A stretch of DNA of 64,000 nt. Origin: Rugosimonospora acidiphila (GTDB lineage: Bacteria; Actinomycetota; Actinomycetes; Mycobacteriales; Micromonosporaceae). Position numbers and translations under genes: made by a program. The notes under the pieces were generated by a model that was not told the origin of the DNA, ran no database searches, and saw nothing but the letters and a program-made list of their open reading frames with translations. Below, piece after piece: positions 8,535 through 16,989 of this stretch (positions within the stretch are counted from its first letter, which is position 1; each line of letters opens with the position of its first letter). The stretch lies in contig NZ_BAABJQ010000007.1 in assembly GCF_039543385.1 (NCBI RefSeq), positions 124,001 to 188,000 on the forward strand. The letters run 5' to 3'.

Positions 8535-9436
8535 CCAGCATGCCGGTCCAGGCCCCGCTGCGCGCCAACCCGGCGCGCAAGCGGGCCCGGCTGCGGCGCG
8601 GCCTGGTCGGCTGGGCGTTCCTCGCTCCGCTGCTGATCCTCAACGTGCTCGTCGTGCTGGGCCCGTCGCTCGCGACGGTCTACTACTCGTTCACCGACTG
8701 GTCCGGCATCGGGCCGGCGAACTTCACCGGATTCGCCAACTACACGCACGCGTTCACCGATCCGGCGGTCCGGGAGGCGTTGCTGCACAACGCCATCTGG
8801 TTCGTGCTGTTCCTGACGGTACCGATGGTGATCGGTCTGCTCGGCGCGCACCTGCTCAACCAGGTGCGCCGGTTCCAGATGCTGTTCCGGGCGCTGTTCT
8901 TCATCCCGTACATCACGGCGAGCGTGGTCAACGCGGCGGTGTGGAAGATGCTGATGTCGCCGGACAGCGGCATCGGTCACCTGCTGGGTACCGACCACGC
9001 CTGGCTCGGCGACCCAGCCACCTCGCTGTACTCGGTGAACTTCGTCGTCGACTGGCACTGGTGGGGCTTTCTCGCGGTCATCTTCTTCGCCGCGATGCAG
9101 GGCGTCGACCCGCAGCTGTACGACGCGGCCAAAGTGGACGGTGCCAACGGCTGGCAGCAGTTCAAGTCCGTGACGCTGCCGGGCATCCGGCCGACGATGG
9201 TGTTCATCGTACTGATGACGATCATCTGGTCGCTCAAGGCCTTCGACTACATCTACATCATGACCCACGGTGGGCCGGCGCACTCGAGCGACGTGGTCTC
9301 CACGCTGATGTACGACGAGGCGTTCAACCAGTACTCGGCCGGGTATGCAGCCGCGCTCGGCCTGTCCATGACGGTGGTCACCGGGGTGGTCCTCGCGGTG
9401 TACCAGTTCCTGCGCCGGAGGGGGTGGGAGGAGTGA
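8531..9436 (+). CDS. CUT1 sugar ABC transporter permease (MalF type)
   Basis: A 301-residue inner-membrane permease with about six hydrophobic helices, beginning with the GWAFLAPLLILNVLVVLGPSL segment usual for MalF/UgpA-like subunits. The ATPase-contacting EAA-type loop is visible as DAAKVDGANGWQQFKSVTLPGI. The GTG at 8531 overlaps the stop of the binding-protein gene. It pairs with the next gene to form the channel. No ATPase gene is present in the operon, as is usual for actinobacterial CUT1 systems that share a single MsiK-type ATPase encoded elsewhere. Confidence 0.93.
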   Translation: MTSMPVQAPLRANPARKRARLRRGLVGWAFLAPLLILNVLVVLGPSLATVYYSFTDWSGIGPANFTGFANYTHAFTDPAVREALLHNAIWFVLFLTVPMVIGLLGAHLLNQVRRFQMLFRALFFIPYITASVVNAAVWKMLMSPDSGIGHLLGTDHAWLGDPATSLYSVNFVVDWHWWGFLAVIFFAAMQGVDPQLYDAAKVDGANGWQQFKSVTLPGIRPTMVFIVLMTIIWSLKAFDYIYIMTHGGPAHSSDVVSTLMYDEAFNQYSAGYAAALGLSMTVVTGVVLAVYQFLRRRGWEE

Positions 9437-10323
9437 CCGCGACCATCACGCGGCACGAAGTACCGCGGGCGGGCCGGGCCGATCCCCGGCACGGGGGTCC
9501 GCGGCGCCGGCGCCGGCTGCGCGTGCCCACCTACATCGTGCTGGTCGCGCTAGCACTGTTCGCGATCGGCCCGCTGATCGCGATCCTGTTCAACGCGTTC
9601 AAGAACAACGCGCAGATCGGCGCGGATCCGCTGTCGCCGCCGACCTCGCTGAGCCTGTCCAACTTCATCACGGCCTGGCGCGAGGGCGACTTCGGCACGA
9701 CCATGCGCAACAGCGTCATCCTGTGCGTCGGCTCGGCCGCCGGCACCTGCGTCATCGCCGGGCTGGCCGCGTACGCGCTGAGCCACCTGCACGTACCTGG
9801 CGGCAACGGAGTGGTGACCTACCTGTTCCTGGGCAGCGCGATGCCGGTTCAGTTGTTCGTCGTGCCGCTGTTCTCGCTGTGGACCAGCCTGCACCTGACC
9901 GACAGCCTGTTCGGCCTCATCGTCATCTACTGGGCGACCGACGCGCCGTTCGCCACGCTGCTGCTGCGGTCCTTCCTGATGAAGGTGCCCAAGGAGTTCA
10001 TCGAGGCCGGACGGCTGGACGGCGCCTCGGACCTGCAGATCGCGCGGCGGGTCGTGCTGCCGCTGGCGTGGCCCGGATTCATGACGGTCGCGCTGATCGT
10101 CGGCCTGTGGGCGTGGAACGAGTTCTTCTGGGCCATCACGTTCATCCACAGCCCCGACAAACGCCCGATCTCGACGAGCTTCCTGGCCTTCCAGGACCAG
10201 AACTCCACGGACTGGGGACTGACCAGCGCCGCGGCGCTGTTCATGCTCGTCCCGGTCGTGTTGTTGTTCCTCTCGCTCCAGCGGCGCTTCGTCGCGGGCC
10301 TGACCTCTGGTGGATTGAAGTGA
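9433..10323 (+). CDS. CUT1 sugar ABC transporter permease (MalG type)
   Basis: A 296-residue partner permease. It starts at a GTG overlapping the previous stop, has an Arg-rich cytosolic N-terminus (residues 1-32) and about six membrane helices. The EAA loop is EAGRLDGASDLQIARRVVLPL, including the Gly that contacts the ATPase, followed by WPGFMTVALIVGLWAWNEFFW, a standard MalG-family end. With the preceding gene it makes the heterodimeric channel for the operon's substrate. Its stop overlaps the GTG of the first sulfatase gene, which links uptake with desulfation in one transcript. Confidence 0.93.
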   Translation: MTATITRHEVPRAGRADPRHGGPRRRRRLRVPTYIVLVALALFAIGPLIAILFNAFKNNAQIGADPLSPPTSLSLSNFITAWREGDFGTTMRNSVILCVGSAAGTCVIAGLAAYALSHLHVPGGNGVVTYLFLGSAMPVQLFVVPLFSLWTSLHLTDSLFGLIVIYWATDAPFATLLLRSFLMKVPKEFIEAGRLDGASDLQIARRVVLPLAWPGFMTVALIVGLWAWNEFFWAITFIHSPDKRPISTSFLAFQDQNSTDWGLTSAAALFMLVPVVLLFLSLQRRFVAGLTSGGLK

Positions 10324-11720
10324 CCCGTCCGAACATCATCCTGATCATCTCCGACCAGCTGCGCCGCCAGGCGCTCGGCTGCTACGGCGACCCGAACGTC
10401 AGCACGCCGAACATCGACGCGCTCGCCGAGAGCGGCGCCCGGTTCACCGCGACGTCCTCGACATACCCGGTGTGCGTGCCGTTCCGGTTCACGTTGATGA
10501 CCGGCGAGTACGCGCACACCCGGTTCATCCCGGCGATCGAATGGCGGATGTCGCCGGCCGAGCGCACGCTCGCCGACGAGTTCAACGACGCCGGGTACGA
10601 CACGGCGATGTTCGGCAAGTGGCACCTGTACGGCAACTTCGGCCACTACCCGGGGCACAACGTGGTGAAGGCGTCCCGGACCCCGGTGCCCCGACCGTTC
10701 CAGGGCCGGTTCGGCACGTTCGCCGGGTTCGACATCGCCAACGACCCGTACGACACCTGGTACTCCACACAGGACGACCCGACCATGCGCAAGCTGGACG
10801 GGTACCAGACCGACGAACTGTTCGGGATGGCGACCCGGTACGCGATCCAGGAGCGGGACAAGCCGTTCGCCGCCGTACTGTCGGTGGAGCCGCCGCACCC
10901 GCTGTTCACCGCGCCGGAGGAGTACCTCGACCGTTGGCGCGACCGGGAACTGGTGCTGCGGGAAAACGTCGAGCTGGACAAGGAGTACCGCAAGCGCGGC
11001 CCGCACGGCCGGGACCTGCTCGACGATCTGCGCGTCTACTACGCGATGATCGAAAACCTGGACGACAACGTCGGCCGGTTGGTCGCCGCGCTGCGCGACG
11101 CGGGCACGCTGGACAACACCATCATCGCGTTGACCGCCGACCACGGCGAACTGTTGGGCTGCCACGGGTTGCTGGCCAAGCAGCGGCCGTGGGAGGAGTC
11201 GCTCGGCACGCCGCTCATCGTGTCCAATGTGGGCGCCGGTGGTCGGGTGGTGGACGAGCCGACCTGCACCGAGGATCTGTTCCCGACGCTGCTCGGCCTC
11301 GCCGGAATCACGCCGCGAGACCCCAAACCCGGGCTGAACCTCGCGCCGATCGCGTGCGGCGAGACCGACCGGCTGGACCGCGAGGGCGTGCTGCTGGAGT
11401 TCGTCGGCGAGCTGCGGCCGAACATCGTCTACCACGACGAGACGTGGCGTGGGGTGCGCACCCGGCGGTACAAGTACACCGTCCTCGGCGACGCGCACGG
11501 CGGTAAGCCCTGGCAGTTCTTCGACCTGGAGACCGACCCGTACGAGCTGACCAACCTCGTCGACGACGCGAAGTACGCCGACGAGGTGCGCCGCCACCAC
11601 GAACTGCTGCGCGACCGGATGGCGGAGACCTACGACCACTACGTCCTGGCACCGGCCTTCGGCGTGCCCGGCCTGAACCTGTGGGACCCCGAGGCGGAGC
11701 ACCAGCTGCGCTTCGGCTGA
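10320..11720 (+). CDS. Sulfatase (formylglycine-dependent), CVPFR motif
   Basis: A 466-residue sulfatase of the alkaline-phosphatase superfamily. The N-terminal metal site is in NIILIISDQLRRQALGCYG, and the cysteine to be converted to formylglycine lies in PVCVPFRFTLMTGEY (Cys52, C-x-P-x-R; Phe replaces the more common Ser/Ala). Other superfamily elements are FGKWHLYG and TADHGELLGCHGL. No signal peptide is seen, so it probably acts in the cytosol on an imported sulfate ester. It is translationally coupled to the importer genes. A formylglycine-generating enzyme is encoded at the end of the same operon. It could also be a phosphonate or arylsulfate hydrolase; the substrate cannot be read from sequence. 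Confidence 0.9.
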   Translation: MTRPNIILIISDQLRRQALGCYGDPNVSTPNIDALAESGARFTATSSTYPVCVPFRFTLMTGEYAHTRFIPAIEWRMSPAERTLADEFNDAGYDTAMFGKWHLYGNFGHYPGHNVVKASRTPVPRPFQGRFGTFAGFDIANDPYDTWYSTQDDPTMRKLDGYQTDELFGMATRYAIQERDKPFAAVLSVEPPHPLFTAPEEYLDRWRDRELVLRENVELDKEYRKRGPHGRDLLDDLRVYYAMIENLDDNVGRLVAALRDAGTLDNTIIALTADHGELLGCHGLLAKQRPWEESLGTPLIVSNVGAGGRVVDEPTCTEDLFPTLLGLAGITPRDPKPGLNLAPIACGETDRLDREGVLLEFVGELRPNIVYHDETWRGVRTRRYKYTVLGDAHGGKPWQFFDLETDPYELTNLVDDAKYADEVRRHHELLRDRMAETYDHYVLAPAFGVPGLNLWDPEAEHQLRFG

Positions 11721-11771
11721 TCGCCGCCGCACCTCCCCGAACCCAGCGCACGTCAGCGAAGAGGAGGCACC

Positions 11772-13430
11772 ATGCGTCGCACCCATCGCACCCATCGCAC
11801 CCATCGCACTCATCGCGCACTGCTCGCCGGAGTCGTCGCCGCCGCGCTCGCCGTCACCGGCGCGCTGTTCGCCCCGACCGCCGCGTCGGCGGACGGAGCG
11901 CCGTACACCGGCAACCAGTACGACTTCGGCGGCGCTGTGACGCCCATCAACGGCGACATCTCCACGGTCGACTCGATCGCGAACAGCATCACCGCGTCCA
12001 CCCAGGCGACCGAGGCCGACGTCGCCGCGCACCGGGCGACCCTGCCGTACGGCGACATCACGCCGGGCGCCGGCCCGGCGCTGAGCCTGTACCCGGGACC
12101 GGCCGGCGTACCCGCGTCCGACCAGTACTCGGTCGCGGTGAACGGTCAACCGTCCTTTGTGTACAAGTCGCTGGCCCGCAAGACGGACACCAACCGGGAG
12201 CTGGACACGTCGTGGACCAGCTTTTCGTTCGCCGGCTCGGTGACGGTCAGCGTCACGGCGCTGGGTCAGTCCGGCCTGACCGGGTGCATGGTCCGGCCGT
12301 TCTCGGCGGCGATCGCCACCACGTTCGCGAACAACACCTGTACGTTCACCATGTCGCAGGCGAAGAACGTGTCGGTCGAGTTCGACCCGAACATCCACAA
12401 CCCGATCCCGCACCCGATGCTGGTGTTCGCGAACCCGCCGGAGAATGACGTGCCGCCGGCCACCGGAGACCCGAACGTGCTGTACTTCGGGCCGGGGGTG
12501 CACGCCATCGGCTCCGGGATCGTGCTGCACTCGAACGAGACGGTCTACCTGGCCGGCGGCGCGTACGTGCAGGGTGCGTTCATCGCGAACGGGCCGGTGG
12601 ACAACGTCACCATCAAGGGCCGCGGCGTGCTCGACGGCCTGTTCATGGACACCGGCAACCAGGACGCCAACAAAAACCAGCCGGGGATGATAGACATCGC
12701 CGACCAGTCGTCGTCCAACGTGCTCATCGAGGGCATCACGCTGGTCAACGCGCCCCGGTTCAACGTCCGCGCGCTGGCCCAGTACACCACCATCGAGAAC
12801 GTCAAGACGATGTCCTGGTGGTACAGCACCGACGGACTGGTGGCCGGCAACAAGGCGTTGGTGGAGAACAACTTCGTCAAGTCCAACGACGACTCCATCA
12901 AGCTGTTCTGGGGCGACGAGGTGGTCCGAGGCAACACGGTGTGGCAGCTGGAGAACGGCGCACCGTTCATGATCAGCTGGAACCTGGAACAGGACAGCAA
13001 CACGTTCCACGTGTACGACGACGACGTCATCCACGCCGAGCACTACCAGATCCAGAAGTCGGCCATCTTCCGGGCGCTGCACGCCGGCGCGGGCACACCC
13101 AACCGGTACCTGTTCGAGAACATCCGGGTGGAGAACGCGAACTGGCGGCTGTTCTATCTCACCATCGACAACAACAAGTGGTATGACCCGACGCTCGGCT
13201 ACGGCGAGCTGGACCAGCTCATCTTCCGGGACATCCACGCGTACACCAACTTCACCTACCCCAACGTCATTCAGGGCATCGACGGCACCCACAAGGTACG
13301 GGACGTGAACTTCATCAACGTGTTCACCAACAACGCCTGCCAGTCCGATGCCAGTGACTTCGACATTGATCCGGCCACCACCAACGCGGTCCGGATCGTC
13401 AAGAGCGCCGATGGGAGCTGCTGGACATGA
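11772..13430 (+). CDS. Exported parallel beta-helix glycosidase-like protein
   Basis: A 552-residue exported protein. The ATG at 11772 follows AAGAGGAGG by a few bases. The signal peptide has an unusual basic region made of repeated Arg-Thr-His, then ALLAGVVAAALAVTGALF and a cleavage site near ASADG. The first ~200 residues are beta-sandwich-like; from about residue 230 a right-handed beta-helix follows (NVTIKGRGVLDG, NVLIEGITLVNAPRFNVRAL), with acidic motifs STDGLV and SNDDSIKLFW in the positions that hold catalytic Asp residues in GH28/GH49-type enzymes. I call it a GH28/GH49-superfamily glycosidase (pectin- or dextran-type); the exact family is uncertain. It would act outside the cell to release units for the importer. 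Its stop overlaps the next sulfatase start. Confidence 0.75.
   Translation: MRRTHRTHRTHRTHRALLAGVVAAALAVTGALFAPTAASADGAPYTGNQYDFGGAVTPINGDISTVDSIANSITASTQATEADVAAHRATLPYGDITPGAGPALSLYPGPAGVPASDQYSVAVNGQPSFVYKSLARKTDTNRELDTSWTSFSFAGSVTVSVTALGQSGLTGCMVRPFSAAIATTFANNTCTFTMSQAKNVSVEFDPNIHNPIPHPMLVFANPPENDVPPATGDPNVLYFGPGVHAIGSGIVLHSNETVYLAGGAYVQGAFIANGPVDNVTIKGRGVLDGLFMDTGNQDANKNQPGMIDIADQSSSNVLIEGITLVNAPRFNVRALAQYTTIENVKTMSWWYSTDGLVAGNKALVENNFVKSNDDSIKLFWGDEVVRGNTVWQLENGAPFMISWNLEQDSNTFHVYDDDVIHAEHYQIQKSAIFRALHAGAGTPNRYLFENIRVENANWRLFYLTIDNNKWYDPTLGYGELDQLIFRDIHAYTNFTYPNVIQGIDGTHKVRDVNFINVFTNNACQSDASDFDIDPATTNAVRIVKSADGSCWT
11775..11816 (+). repeat. 9-bp tandem repeat in signal-peptide coding region
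   Basis: Four near-identical tandem copies of a 9-bp unit (CGCACCCAT, the last with one change) encode Arg-Thr-His repeats in the basic n-region of the beta-helix protein's signal peptide. The unit length keeps the frame, so copy-number changes would alter only the charge and length of the n-region. Confidence 0.85.
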
Positions 13431-14923
13431 CGGATCCGGTTACCCGGCCGAACGTCGTGGTGGTGCTGGCCGACGATATGGGCTGGGGGGACCTGGGCTG
13501 CTACGGCTCGGCGATCCCCACGCCACACATCGACCGGCTGGCCGGTGAGGGGGTGCGGGCCACCAACTGCCACTCGGCGTCGGCGGTCTGCACCCCCAGC
13601 CGGTACGCGCTGATGACCGGGCGCTACGCGTGGCGCGGGCCGCTGAAGAACTTCGTCCTCATGGGACACGGCCCGGCACTCATCGAGCCGTCCCGTGCCA
13701 CGCTGGCCGGCGTGCTCCAGCGGGCCGGGTACGCGACTGGCGCGTTCGGCAAGTGGCACCTCGGGCTCGGCTGGCGGCACACCGACGGCACGGTACGGGA
13801 CGCGTTCGCGCCCGGCGCCACCCTGCACGACGACATCGAGACGGACTTCGGGCGCGACATCGACTACACGGCCCCGGTCACCGGCGGCCCGACCGCGCTG
13901 GGCTTCGACCGGTTCTTCGGGATCGCCGGCTCGCTGGACATGCCGCCGTACGCGTTCATCGACCAGGACCGCACGGTCGGCGTACCGGACCGGGAGAAGA
14001 AGCCCTACCTCACCGAGCAACGCCCCGGCCTCGCCGTCGAGGGGTTCGACGAGAGCGAGGTGGACGCGCGGTTCACCGCCGAGGCCCGCGCCTTCATCCG
14101 GGCCCAGGACGGCCCGTTCCTGTGCTACCTGGCGCCGTCCGCGCCGCACCGGCCCAACGTCCCGCCGGCGTTCATCCGCGGCCGTTCCGGGCTGGGGGAC
14201 CGGGCCGACGGTGTGTGCCTGGTCGACTGGGCGGTCGGGCAGTTGCGCGAGGAGCTTGAGGCCAAGGGCGTCCTGGACGACACGCTGTTCGTGGTCACCA
14301 GCGACAACGGCGCACCAATGATCTTCACCGATGACGGTGACGTGGGCCGACACCGACCAAACGGGGACTGGCGGGGGCAGAAGGGCGACCTGTGGGACGG
14401 CGGGCACCGCGAGCCGTTCATCGCCCGATGGCCCGGCCGGTTCGCGGGTGGTACGGCGACGGATGCCCCGGTCTGCCTCACCGATGTCCTGCCGACCGTG
14501 GCGGCGGCGGCCGGACTGTCCGTACCGGTCGAGGACGGGCGCGACATCCTGCCCGTACTCGCCGGTGCGGACCCGGGCCAGCCCGACCGCCCGATCGTCC
14601 ACCACAGCCTGGGCGGTCGCTTCGCGCTGCGCTCCGGGCGCTGGAAGGCCATCTTCTCGGCCGGTTCCGGCGGTGGCTTCTCCGAGCCGTCCATCACCGA
14701 CCTGTTCGCCACCGGGTCCGGCAAGGCGCACCCGGCTCCGCCGTGGGACGCGGCACACCCGGCCGGGCAGCTGTACGACATGGAGGCCGACCCGGCGGAG
14801 ACGGACAACCTCTGGGACCGGGAGCCGGCCGTGGTCGCGGCGCTGTACGAGCGCCTGCGCGCGATCTGCGGCGACGAGTCGAGCGGGCTGCCGTTCGACG
14901 TACCGGTCGGGGCCATCGGGTAG
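13427..14923 (+). CDS. Sulfatase (formylglycine-dependent), CTPSR motif
   Basis: A 498-residue type I sulfatase. The N-terminal metal-binding run VVVLADDMGWGDLGCYG and the activation motif AVCTPSRYALMTGRYAWR (Cys55, canonical C-T-P-S-R) are intact. FGKWHLGLGWRH and TSDNGAPMIF supply further active-site elements, and the arylsulfatase-like C-terminus ends with LYDMEADPAETDNL. No signal peptide is visible. The ATG overlaps the glycosidase stop (ATGA). It differs from the first sulfatase in sequence and motif, so two different sulfate linkages may be handled. The FGE gene begins 11 bases after its stop. Confidence 0.93.
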   Translation: MTDPVTRPNVVVVLADDMGWGDLGCYGSAIPTPHIDRLAGEGVRATNCHSASAVCTPSRYALMTGRYAWRGPLKNFVLMGHGPALIEPSRATLAGVLQRAGYATGAFGKWHLGLGWRHTDGTVRDAFAPGATLHDDIETDFGRDIDYTAPVTGGPTALGFDRFFGIAGSLDMPPYAFIDQDRTVGVPDREKKPYLTEQRPGLAVEGFDESEVDARFTAEARAFIRAQDGPFLCYLAPSAPHRPNVPPAFIRGRSGLGDRADGVCLVDWAVGQLREELEAKGVLDDTLFVVTSDNGAPMIFTDDGDVGRHRPNGDWRGQKGDLWDGGHREPFIARWPGRFAGGTATDAPVCLTDVLPTVAAAAGLSVPVEDGRDILPVLAGADPGQPDRPIVHHSLGGRFALRSGRWKAIFSAGSGGGFSEPSITDLFATGSGKAHPAPPWDAAHPAGQLYDMEADPAETDNLWDREPAVVAALYERLRAICGDESSGLPFDVPVGAIG

Positions 14924-14933
14924 GTTCGGTCCA

Positions 14934-15968
14934 GTGAGCAGCTGTTGTTCCCCCTCGCACAGCGACGGGCACCCGACGGTCGTACCGCTGGCCACCGTGC
15001 CGGCCGACCCGACCGCGGCGGCCGGGTCGACCGTCGGGGCCGGCCCGACCGCGGCCGCCGGCTCGGCGCTCGGGTTCGAGCCGCCCCGCCGCGCCCGCGC
15101 CGAGGTGATCCGCGGCATGGTCGCGGTGCCCGAGGGTCCGTTCCTGATGGGCGGCGACGACCCGGACGCGTTCCCGGACGACGGCGAGGGTCCGGTGCGC
15201 GAGGTGTTCGTGTCCGCGTTCCACATTGATCCGAAAGCTGTCAGCAACTCCCAGTTCGCGGCGTTCGCGAAGGCCACCGGGTACCAGACCGAGGCCGAGC
15301 GCTTCGGGTGGTCGTTCGTGTTCGCGGCGTTCGTGACCGGTGAGGCGGCACACCGGGTGCTGGCCGGACGCGTGCCGCAGGCGCCCTGGTGGCTGCCCGT
15401 CGAGGGGGCCGACTGGCGGCACCCGGCCGGGCCCGGCACCGGCATCGGCGACAAGCGCAACCATCCGGTGGTGCACGTTTCGTGGGCGGACGCGAACGCG
15501 TACGCCGCCTGGGCCGGCAAGCGTCTGCCGACCGAGGCGGAGTGGGAGAAGGCCGCCCGGGGTGGATTGGGGCGGGCCCGTTTCCCGTGGGGCGACGAGT
15601 TCACCCCGCGCGGGCAGCACCGCTGCAACACCTGGCAGGGCGAGTTCCCGAGGCGCAACACCGGTCAGGACGGGTACCTTTCCACCGCGCCCGTGGACGC
15701 GTACCGGCCCAACGGGTACGGGCTGTTCAACACGTCCGGCAACGTCTGGGAGTGGTGCGCCGACTGGTTCAGCGTCGACTGGCACGCCCCCGACGCGGCG
15801 CACACGCGGCGCGATCCGGCCGGCCCGGAGGCCGGGGCCGCTCGGGTGATGCGCGGCGGCTCGTACCTGTGTCACGACTCGTACTGCAACCGCTACCGGG
15901 TCGCCGCCCGCACCTCCAGCACGCCGGACAGCAGCACCGGCCACGTCGGGTTCCGCTGCGTAGCCTGA
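14934..15968 (+). CDS. Formylglycine-generating enzyme
   Basis: A 344-residue FGE (SUMF1 family), the copper-dependent oxidase that converts the sulfatase cysteine to formylglycine. The GTG at 14934 gives an N-terminus SSCCSPS followed by a low-complexity Ala/Thr/Pro linker, then the FGE domain: MVAVPEGPFLMGGDD, NHPVVHVSWADANAYAAWAGKRLP, TEAEWEKAARGG and NTSGNVWEWCADWF. The two catalytic cysteines lie in RGGSYLCHDSYCNRYR (Cys313 and Cys318), with the five-residue spacing known from the human enzyme. It closely resembles the Streptomyces FGE as I remember it. Position directly after two sulfatase genes makes it their dedicated activator. Confidence 0.95.
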   Translation: MSSCCSPSHSDGHPTVVPLATVPADPTAAAGSTVGAGPTAAAGSALGFEPPRRARAEVIRGMVAVPEGPFLMGGDDPDAFPDDGEGPVREVFVSAFHIDPKAVSNSQFAAFAKATGYQTEAERFGWSFVFAAFVTGEAAHRVLAGRVPQAPWWLPVEGADWRHPAGPGTGIGDKRNHPVVHVSWADANAYAAWAGKRLPTEAEWEKAARGGLGRARFPWGDEFTPRGQHRCNTWQGEFPRRNTGQDGYLSTAPVDAYRPNGYGLFNTSGNVWEWCADWFSVDWHAPDAAHTRRDPAGPEAGAARVMRGGSYLCHDSYCNRYRVAARTSSTPDSSTGHVGFRCVA

Positions 15969-16037
15969 CGCGACGCCGGCGTGGCGGGCTGCGGGCATGC
16001 GGGCCATCGGCCACCGCGCCGGCCGGCTACCCACGCG

Positions 16038-16070
16038 GCGCGGTCGGGACCTCATGGTCCCGGCCCGCGC
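16038..16070. terminator. Hairpin terminator between convergent genes
   Basis: GCGCGGTCGGGACC, a TCAT loop, then GGTCCCGGCCCGCGC form a GC-rich stem with one bulge and one wobble pair. It lies between the converging FGE and SDR genes and can serve both strands. No U-tract follows. Confidence 0.55.
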
Positions 16071-16095
16071 CGTGTCGCTGAGGGAGGGCGTTCTC

Positions 16096-16821
16096 CTACG
16101 AACCGAGAGGCGCCGCCTCGAGCAGTGCCGCGTTCTCGCGTTCGAGCGCCTTGGCGACCCCGCCGCGCCAGGCCTCGGCGAGGGGCTCCGACAGGGGATC
16201 CGGGAAGATGTCCTCCTCTCCGTTATCCACCCCGTCGAGGATGCTCCGCGCGACGGACTCCGGGCTCGCCTTGGGAATGTCGAGCACGCGGGACATGTCG
16301 GTGTCGACCGGCCCGCTCAGTACGGCGTGAACGCGTACGCCCCGCCCGGCCAACGCGGCCCGCATCGACTGGGACAGCGAGAACGCGGCCGCCTTCGAGA
16401 TCGAGTAGGCCGGCATGACCGGCACGGGGGCGACGGCCGCCAGCGACAGCACGTTGACGATCGCGCCGCCCGACCCGGTCAGCAGCGGCAGGAATGCCTG
16501 GGTCATGCCGTAGGTGCCGTAGAGGTTCACGGCGAGCTGCTGCTCGATCGCGGCGCGGTCGCTGAGATCCTCGTAGATCGCCAGCCCGGCATTGTTGATG
16601 AGCAGGTCGAGCGATGCGACCCTTCCCACCGCCGCCCGAATCTGATCCGCGCGGGTCACGTCCAGAGCCAGCGGCGTGACGCGCCCGTCCGGATGGGACA
16701 GCGGCTGCCGCGTGCCGGCGTACACGCGCTTCGCGCCCCTGCGCAGTGCCTCCTCGATCAGCGCCCGCCCGATCCCGCGGTTGGCCCCGGTCACCAGAAT
16801 TGTCTTGTCGACGATTGACAT
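16096..16821 (-). CDS. Short-chain dehydrogenase/reductase
   Basis: A 241-residue classical SDR, a cytosolic NAD(P)-dependent oxidoreductase. The nucleotide motif TGANRGIG is at about residues 10-17, NNAG follows near residue 79, and the catalytic Ser and YSISK (Tyr-x-x-x-Lys) lie near 128-145. The C-terminal SGPVDTDMSR is typical. The ATG at 16821 is preceded by a good GGAGGA site. It is divergent from the ECF sigma gene at 16990, with 168 bp between them, a pairing that suggests the SDR may belong to that sigma factor's regulon. The substrate is unknown. Confidence 0.9.
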   Translation of the reverse strand: MSIVDKTILVTGANRGIGRALIEEALRRGAKRVYAGTRQPLSHPDGRVTPLALDVTRADQIRAAVGRVASLDLLINNAGLAIYEDLSDRAAIEQQLAVNLYGTYGMTQAFLPLLTGSGGAIVNVLSLAAVAPVPVMPAYSISKAAAFSLSQSMRAALAGRGVRVHAVLSGPVDTDMSRVLDIPKASPESVARSILDGVDNGEEDIFPDPLSEPLAEAWRGGVAKALERENAALLEAAPLGS

Positions 16822-16989
16822 GCGTCCTCCTAGAGAAGCGGACGGCCCGCGTACTCGGGCCGTCCGACCACCGAGGATGCAGACTTCGTGAGGTCGTGAA
16901 ATTGGGCGTCCGCCGAGCGCCCAGTTCCGGCCTCGGCCGGCGTCCATACTCCAGAAAGCCACAACGTACGGGGGAGAGGTGACTCGATC

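Noticed and set aside
9927..13292. A 1121-codon open frame on the minus strand
   Set aside because: It lies opposite the permease, sulfatase and glycosidase genes, has low-complexity His/Arg/Val-rich composition and no domain; it is the usual antisense frame of high-GC codon use.
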